Below are positions 57,741-64,000 of a stretch of DNA of 64,000 nucleotides, piece by piece. The notes under the pieces are model-generated. The model was not told the DNA's origin. It did no database searches and worked only from the letters and a program-made list of their open reading frames with translations. The stretch lies in the NCBI GenBank assembly GCA_033239525.1, contig BSYO01000023.1:9986385-10050384 (forward strand), given 5' to 3'. The stretch's first letter is position 1; each line of letters opens with the position of its first letter. This DNA comes from Nepenthes gracilis. Lineage: Eukaryota; Streptophyta; Magnoliopsida; Caryophyllales; Nepenthaceae. A program made the position numbers and the translations under genes.

Positions 57741-58915
57741 GATACCTAGTGGACGAAATACTGCCAGACACGTGGACGAAGCCAAGCAGGTTAAAAAGAT
57801 GGCCGGTTGTTTCACCATAGTCGATGGATGGCTGTATCGTTGTGGCTACTCGACCTTGAGAGAAGTCCACTTTGGGATTTACGGATCGTATATCGGCGGC
57901 AAAAACCTAACATTCAAAATCATGCACCATGGATATTACTGTCCAACGATGAAGAAAGACGACCTCAACTTCGTGAAAAAGTGTGAAAATTACCAGCTCC
58001 ACGGTAATCTTGACTATCAACCGCCCACTGATTTGAGGACTCTTCAATCTCCTTGGCCTTTCACACAATAGGGGATCGATATTCTCAACCCATTTCCTAT
58101 TGCTACCGGGCAAAAAAAAATTCATCATCACTGGCATCGACTACTTCACCAAGTGAGTCGAAGCCGCCCCGCCAGACAAGATCAATGAACACAACGCTTT
58201 AAAATTTGCCCACCAGAGTATAATCAATAGATTTGGCATTCCCGAAGCCATAGTGACTGATAACGGAATCTAATTCTCCGAAAAGTGCTTCACCAAGTAT
58301 TGCACCAATCTAGATATCAGATTGGTCCACACTTTAGTAGCGTACCCAAAATCCAACGGATAGGTAGAGGTCACAAATCGCATGCTACTCCACGGTCTGA
58401 AGACAAAGTTGAAAGATGCAGGGGGCTCCTGGGTTGACAAACTGCCCTCCATCCTATAGTCTTATCGAACAACTCTAAATAAACCGACTTACGCGACGCC
58501 CTTCAATCTCTGTTATGGGACTGAAACAGCAATTCCGGTTGAGATTAGATTTCCAAATCTTAGGGTTGAGTCTTTTGACCGATAAGGTAATTCCTAGAAA
58601 ATCTGAGAATACCTAGACTTGTTAGAAGAAGCTCGTAACGCTGCCAGATTGTAGAAAGCAGCTTACCAACAACGAGTCACACGCTATCACAACAAGAAGG
58701 TAAAAGTGCAACACTTGAAAGTTGAAAATTTGGTCTTGCGAAGTATCGAGGTTACGGGTAAGATCACCAACCGGAATAAACTTTTTCCAAATTAGGAAAG
58801 TCATTTTCTAATCTCTGCCGTTCTGCGGAATGGAGCATACAAACTCCGGATCCAGAACAGTAAGTTAGTTTCACAGACATAAAACACGGTTTATCTCAAC
58901 CACTACTTCAAGGAA
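57741..58915 (+). pseudogene. Integrase of G2
   Basis: REVHFGIYGSYIGGKNLTF, YYCPTMKKDD and a zinc domain reduced to CENYQLH (one Cys lost). Core motifs VTDNGI and NRMLLHGLKTKL survive. YPKSNG is followed by a stop. Ends near 58,900 with ILTTTS-like decay of the RYF end. Confidence 0.8.
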
Positions 58916-58923
58916 GGATACAG

Positions 58924-59043
58924 GTAGGTCAGCTATATGTATGCTTGCACATATTATTTCTCTTTAACAAAGGAAAATATTTTTTCTTTCTTATTTGAAC
59001 AGTATCCTTTTTCTTTTCCATATGCATGTGTGTCTACTTGCAG
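58924..59043 (+). other. Intron-like segment after G2 pol
   Basis: ATACAG/GTAGGT to TCTACTTGCAG, 120 bp, with pyrimidine-rich 3' half. Equivalent position to 36209-36316 of G1 but much diverged inside. Confidence 0.45.
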
Positions 59044-59094
59044 GGTTATACAACTTAGACTATCCCTGAGTTGGGTAGATTTTTACCCGCTCGT

Positions 59095-59305
59095 AACTAA
59101 ACCCTGGTCATCCAAGCGGCTCATAAGCGGTCGTAACTAAATACTGGTCATCCAGGCGGCCCACAAGCGGTCGTAACTAAAAACCCCGGTCATCTAGATG
59201 ACTTACAAGCGGTCGTAACTAAACCTAGATCATCCAAGTGACCTATTAACAGTCGAATTAAACCATGGTCATCCAAGTGGCCAATTTGATGCCAAAATCT
59301 TTGGT
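59095..59305 (+). repeat. ~40-bp hairpin tandem array in G2
   Basis: Five units, CCTGGTCATCCAAGCGG and variants followed by CTCATAAGCGGTCGTAACT. More decayed than in G1: several arms are mismatched. Confidence 0.85.
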
Positions 59306-59648
59306 GGGTTTAAACAGCACACGTGACGACCTATTACTTAAGAAGATAGTGTGACAGTCAATGATGGTCGACAGGAACAGAAGTGTCCCATTCAAAAGCC
59401 GGCCGCCCAAGTTCACACTTGGGCAACACCACCAAGCCTCAACTCACGAGTGAAGAACAAGCTTGACTTGACAATAGAGTCCACCCTGATATCTTCTACT
59501 GGACTTAAGTCCATCAAAGAGTGCCACTAACATCTCAAGAAAGGCAGCTGACCAACTTGCGCACAACGCACTATGTTAGCCGAACAATGTGACAACAATA
59601 ATTAAGAAACAGCAACTAAGGCAAAGACACTATCAGTAAAATGATCAT

Positions 59649-59654
59649 TTTATT
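59649..59654 (-). terminator. Poly(A) signal of G2 antisense gene
   Basis: AATAAA on the minus strand, 51 bases past the antisense stop codon, matching the 55 bases seen in G1. Confidence 0.5.
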
Positions 59655-59704
59655 GATTGTGTGCCTTGATAATTACAACAGTCTAAAAAATGGGAGTACA
59701 AAAT

Positions 59705-61595
59705 CTATAAGGGAGCGGAGCGCCCAGGTGGAGGCGATGATGGTCCCTGACCACTCCGGGGCTGTCCCATGAGGCTCTCACGACACTGGAAAGAACGGTT
59801 TGTTTGGTCAAGAAATTTAACTGAAAAATTAGGGTCAATCAACCGTACAATATGACGATTGAGGTTGACACCTTCTCACACTGGTGCTCACAGCATCCGA
59901 GAGACCTCATGGGGATGTATACGAGTTCTCAGCTCATTTTTCAACGATGTCAACTATCCCGAGAGCTGATCAATATGCCTCGTCGCCCAATCAGCTTCCT
60001 CTCTCAACTTGGCATTCTCTTCCTTCAGCCTCGCATTCTCCTCCTCTAGACTCGACACCACGGTCTGAAGAGCGGCTGTGTCATCCAGATACTTTGCCTT
60101 AAGCAGCTCCATCTCTTCCTCGAGCCAGGCAATCTCTCAATCGCGATCAGAGATCACCAGGTCCCTTTAGGGCAACACCTTGCTAACTATGCCAATTACT
60201 TTCTCCTCCTGCAAAGACCAAACATGTCAAGTAACAATGGAGAAGAAAAGGAGAAGGAAAGTTACGAAGATTTACCTACCAGACTCGGCGCTTTGGCCTC
60301 ACTGGTTTGCTGTGAGACCTAGGCTCTGGCGGTGGAGGATTGGAAACAGTAATCTCCTGAATAGGCACAGTAGTGGCTTCCGTCACAGACTCCTCCGAGA
60401 ACTCTATCGAAAGGTCCACCACCTCAACAGGCTTTCCGGTGGCTGGCTCCTTCGGTGCAATGTGTGGCTCCAAAATTGGCTCCTTCAACTCAGTTTGCAG
60501 CTCCGCAACTAGTGGCTCAACAGCTGGCTCTAACAGCTCAGCCAGCGGCTCAGCAGATGGCTCCCACGGCTCAGCTCGTGGCTCCCCAGCTAGCTCCAGC
60601 ATCTCAGCCAGTGGGTTAAAAGTCGGCTCCTTCGGCTCATGTTGCGGCTTCAGCACTGGCTCCGCCAATGCAGGCTGTGCCAAAACAATGGCACTGCTCA
60701 CTCTAGCGTGCAACATGGTGTCATACACCTCTAAAGCTAGCTCAGCTTTGACTCCTGAGCGGCCACCCACTCTTGCAAGGCACCCAGCGGTCACGTAATT
60801 TGGCTCAGAGGATGACGAAGAAGGCTCCACCGTTGCAGCCCTCTTTTGTTTTGGACTGGCAGGAGTTGGGTCAGAGGAAGGTGCACTGGTGTCACCAACG
60901 ATCATAGCTCTGACCTTCCTCTTCCTCCGCGAGGCCTCCAGCGGCGGAATCCTGAACTTTTAGATTGGAGAGGGAGGTTCCCAACGTGCTCTTTTGGCTT
61001 CCTCTTGAGAAACCAAGTGGTCTTTCCTAAACTCATCAGAGTTTTCCCTCACAAGCTCCAATAATTTTGCCATAGTAGTGATCTCTGCCTTCTTCAGCGT
61101 CCTGGTGAAGGCCTTCAGAACGTTGCCCCAATCCCGAGACAAGGTCCACTTTTTAGCGACGCGAATGAAGAAGAAGTGATTCTTTCAATTCTTCAACGAG
61201 TCGTAGATGACCTCGTTGATCGAACAGTCTCTAGGGGACAGAGAAATTTGGTCCCCACTCTGTGTAAAGCAAAATATCACCCTAACGGCGTCAACCATCA
61301 TCATCTAGTAGTGATGGCCCATGAAGATGCACAAAGAACAAAGATATCGCACGGTATTAGCAAGAAACTATGCGATAGGAACCTGAAGAGCAGTGAGAAT
61401 GTCAAGCAATTCTTGAGGAACAGGGAGACGAAACCCACTCTTCAGATGAGCCTCGTATACAGAGATGCAGCCCTTAGGAGGAAAATAAACCCCGTCAAGC
61501 TCGCCGGGTATCACCGAAACGATCTTCTGTAGAATGTTAAACTCTACATACAACTCTCTAACCATACCAGGTGTGAGCACAGAAGCGATTTTCAT
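59705..61595 (-). pseudogene. Antisense ORF (aORF) of G2
   Basis: Homologue of the G1 antisense gene. Begins MKIASVLTPGMVRELYVEFN at 61,595, with VYEAHLKSGFRLPVP. Next NHFFFIRVAK-like, then ELVRENSDEFRKDHLVSQEE and an acidic Glu/Pro-rich linker with repeated EPxAE units (60,276-60,905). A minus-strand intron at 60209-60275 leads to a coiled-coil exon (EEENARLKEENAKLREEA, LKNELRTRIHPHEVSRML, VRLIDPNF). Stops break it in several places. Protein function is unknown. Confidence 0.7.
60209..60275 (-). other. Intron of the G2 antisense gene
   Basis: Minus-strand donor TAG/GTAAAT (or four bases earlier CTG/GTAGGT), acceptor TCTTTGCAG/GAGGAG. Same position in the gene as the G1 intron. Confidence 0.5.
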
Positions 61596-62203
61596 TACAG
61601 AATGAGTTATGGGAATGAGAGTGAGAAGGAAGATGGCACAACACTTAAAATGTTTCAGGAAGGAAAGTTAAAGGAAAGCGTAGAAAGTTTGAAAAGCAAC
61701 GGATGGACCACTAAAAGGAGTGTGAACGCCGGAAAAGGTGAACTATCTCTAAACATGCTCACATCATTGCTGACACGTGTCGCTTCCTAAGCGGGTGTAG
61801 TTGAATCAGATCCTCTGGTGCATTAATTGTCGGAATCATAAATTTACTGCACGTAGGCACGTGGCCAACTTTTTGACTGATAGGCCAGCGGCATAATGGC
61901 GTGCCATTTCAACTCCCACTTCCTTCATCTGTTTTTTGTATTTTGGCCTGGACGGTTAACTAATCTGGTCAACGCTTTCTTAAGCTAGTTCTCCAGATTT
62001 TGTCATAGACGGTCAATGAATCCGATCAATGCTTTGCTTGGCCAGCTCTCTAGATCTTTACCTTACGGCCAGTAGCTATACGCTACATGATCAACAAACT
62101 AAGAAACGTCGCCAGGCCACCTCAAGCAGGTAACCCAACTACTCGCGTCCCATCTTGAAGATGTTGGAGGCTAGAATCCCAAGCCACCAGTATGGGAGGT
62201 TAG

Positions 62204-63185
62204 TGATGGGTACGCCAATAGTGAGTTAGCCTAAGAAGGATGAACAACCCAAATCCACAATGGCCCATTAATGCCTAGACGGTCAACGCTTGCCGTTGAC
62301 CAGTCGAAAGGCCAATGAGCTAGGAGAAGCCCAAGAACAAGACGACCCACTTGATTCAAAGACTGTCAACGCTTCTGTTGACCGGAAGCATGATCAGTTG
62401 GCCGCCTGCAGACTAGGCCTCAAGTGGGCCAGGCCCAATTTGGTCCACGCGACCATCTTCGACCAGGAACGATCTTTTCTTTTGATTTCACGCTCTTCAC
62501 AGAAGGTAATTTTTACTACAACGGTCATCAGTAGATTCAACGTGCATTCCTAAAGGAATGCGTCATAATCTTTTCCCTATTTGTTAGAAACCCTAACGGT
62601 TGTAGAATACAAAAGGAAAACAATCAATTTAGTGACCGTTATTGTAATAAAAGCTCCACGCCAGAAAAGATAGTGATCCTATAAAAGCGCGGAATCAAGC
62701 CCTTTTGTATAAGGAAGGCAACCCAAAGTAGCACCTATAAGAGGCCATGGAATTCTCACTCCAAGGCACACATTCATTCGCCCACAATAAGCTCAAACAC
62801 TTAAACTTGCTATTAAAGCGTTTTACAGAAAAGCTCACATGCTTCAAACTGTAAACGCTCTCTCTCTTTTTGCCACTACGTTCTCAGTGAACATAGTGCT
62901 TAGAGCTAGTGATCCTCACGAGCCAACAAAGCCTCTCTCGACGAGAACACTAACCTATCTCAAACACTCTCTATATTTTTTTTGCATTCTCTACTTTCAT
63001 CTTCTTAATTTGAAGGTCGTTTGCTGATTTAAGCGTCGAAATATTTATGGCAGGATAACCTTCCACCATCACCTGACCTCTTGTTCATAGTTGTAGTGTG
63101 TAAGATCCAAATTCAATAGACGGAGTCAAACTCAGACAACCGACTTGACCCGAATCTGTTCAAAATTTAGATCCATGACGTATCA
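62204..63185 (+). repeat. 3' LTR of G2
   Basis: 982 bp, TGATGGGTACGCC to GACGTATCA, followed by the CCACC duplication. Contains GGTCAACGCTTGCCGTTGACC-type palindromes. Confidence 0.93.
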
Positions 63186-63545
63186 CCACCTTTGTTTTAT
63201 TGTTTACGCATTTGCTCCAACATGTTATCTCCCATTGGTACGTTAGTAGCGTGAAATTGGGATCCAATGGTATGTGAAGGTTTACTAACACATGAAGTAA
63301 GTTTGATAGGAAGATCAAATATTGTCCGAATTTACTATTATGAACAAATCTAATAAGTCTCTTAATAATGGTTATGAGTAGGGAGTAAGTTAGTCAAGGT
63401 TTAGTGTATTTGTATTATGTGATTATAAGTTAATTTTTATAATCTATTACTTTTACTGGTTAGAATAGTTCGAAGGGTTTTACTCGATAATTATTGATTA
63501 TTAAAATTTTTTATCGTCATCAAAATCTATAAGATCCAAACCCCA
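63186..63545 (+). repeat. LTR-like repeat copy C, right half
   Basis: Continues copy C: TTTACGCATTTGCTCCAAC, AGGAAGATCAAATATTGTCC and GAAGGGTTTTACTCGATAA match A and B in order. Confidence 0.65.
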
Positions 63546-64000
63546 AGAAGTATTTTAATAATATTAAATTTAAATAAATTAATAAAAGTTTAAGGCTAAT
63601 TGTGGGTTTTTATCAAAAAATAAATATTTGACCAAAATGAATTTAGCTCAAATGTACTTGATGTGAGTTTGACCCATGTATGAGCCTCTTTTGGATAGAA
63701 TAGTTGTGCCTAAAGTGTGTACTAATATTTCTTGTGTATGTTTAGACTAAAATATAGGTGCCGATTAGGGTGTTTATAGACAATATGAAGTTTGCCTCTA
63801 TACTAGATATGTGCCTAACAGGCACACATATATTATTTTATTATTAATAAGCCATTTGATTGATTTTAGCACTTTTTAACTAAGTTATAAGAGAAAAGAG
63901 AGAAAGAGAGAAGGAAAATAGAGTAAAGATGGGAGCCAAGTAGGACAAGGTGAATCTAGAAAGAATTCAAACTAGTTTTTAACAAATCCAAGTAAAGAAT
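63546..64000. other. AT-rich end of the window
   Basis: No gene seen. GTATGAGCCTCTTTTGGATAG near 63,680 is faintly like the U3 array units. The response-regulator first exons are not recognisable here. Confidence 0.4.

Larger units (their letters stand above)
52404..63185 (+). mobile_element. G2: full-length Tat-type Ty3/gypsy element
   Basis: 10,782 bp, flanked by CCACC (52399-52403 and 63186-63190). Same layout as G1: LTR, primer site, gag, protease, RT, RNase H, integrase, intron-like segment, hairpin array, antisense gene, degenerate GTCAAC repeats, LTR. More decayed than G1, with many stops and frameshifts, and more diverged LTRs by eye. It is inserted in LTR-like repeat C. Confidence 0.95.

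Noticed and set aside
60373..60798. Plus-strand 141-codon Ser/Gly-rich frame in G2
   Set aside because: Mirror of the Glu/Pro-rich linker of the antisense gene on the other strand.
1..64000. tRNA or rRNA genes
   Set aside because: No cloverleaf or rRNA-like stretch was recognised. The tRNA-like signals seen are retrotransposon primer sites.

Overview
This is a 64 kb piece of an angiosperm nuclear genome. The evidence is a ten-exon protein disulfide isomerase gene with canonical GT/AG introns, the 3' half of a cytokinin-type response regulator, long AT-rich spacers, and nested LTR retrotransposons of plant Ty3/gypsy (Tat-type) and Ty1/copia lineages. The species cannot be named from the sequence. 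Most of the window is transposon-derived.

Layout. (1) 1-8.4 kb: a decayed copia gag region, split by a young non-autonomous gypsy-type LTR element, E1 (1457-6659, target-site duplication AGTAG), with no gag-pol and apparently a captured host-gene fragment. (2) 8.4-11.1 kb: a minus-strand gypsy derivative, E2 (8372-11144, TSD TATAT), with one LTR, a 26-bp stub of the other and an uninterrupted gag-like ORF lacking the gag core. (3) 12.3-17.9 kb: an intact PDIL1-type gene (496 aa, two CGHC sites, C-terminal KEEL) with a consensus ER-stress element upstream. (4) 18-29.5 kb: mostly non-coding, with a candidate terminal exon on the minus strand, a TRIM-like element (20785-22073, TSD ACATT), a deleted copia element (22208-24539) and a small MITE. 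(5) 29.6-40.4 kb: full-length Tat-type gypsy element G1 (TSD CAAAT). (6) 42.1-48.4 kb: a decayed SIRE/Maximus-like copia element. (7) 49.6-51.3 kb: exons 3-5 of a type-A response regulator on the minus strand, in frame. Its first exons are not visible; the side where they should lie holds an LTR-like repeat split by a second full-length gypsy element, G2 (52404-63185, TSD CCACC).

The strongest unexplained signal joins E1, E2, G1 and G2. All four share the primer-binding site TTGGCGCCGTCTGTGGGA and an LTR end of the form ACGCA(A/T)CA. All four also carry a tandem array whose ~40-44 bp unit is a small hairpin followed by a conserved tail of the form (C/T)GGCCCA..AAGCGGTCGTA. The hairpin arms differ between and within arrays, but paired positions change together (CTCGG/CCGAG, CTTTG/CAAAG, CCTGG/CCAGG, CTTGG/CCAAG), as expected for a structure kept under selection. 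In G1 and G2 the array lies just after pol, behind a conserved intron-like segment. It is followed by an antisense gene with its own conserved intron and poly(A) signal. G1 and G2 also share three gag stop codons at identical codon numbers and a damaged protease active site, suggesting that the family spread while already defective, helped in trans.
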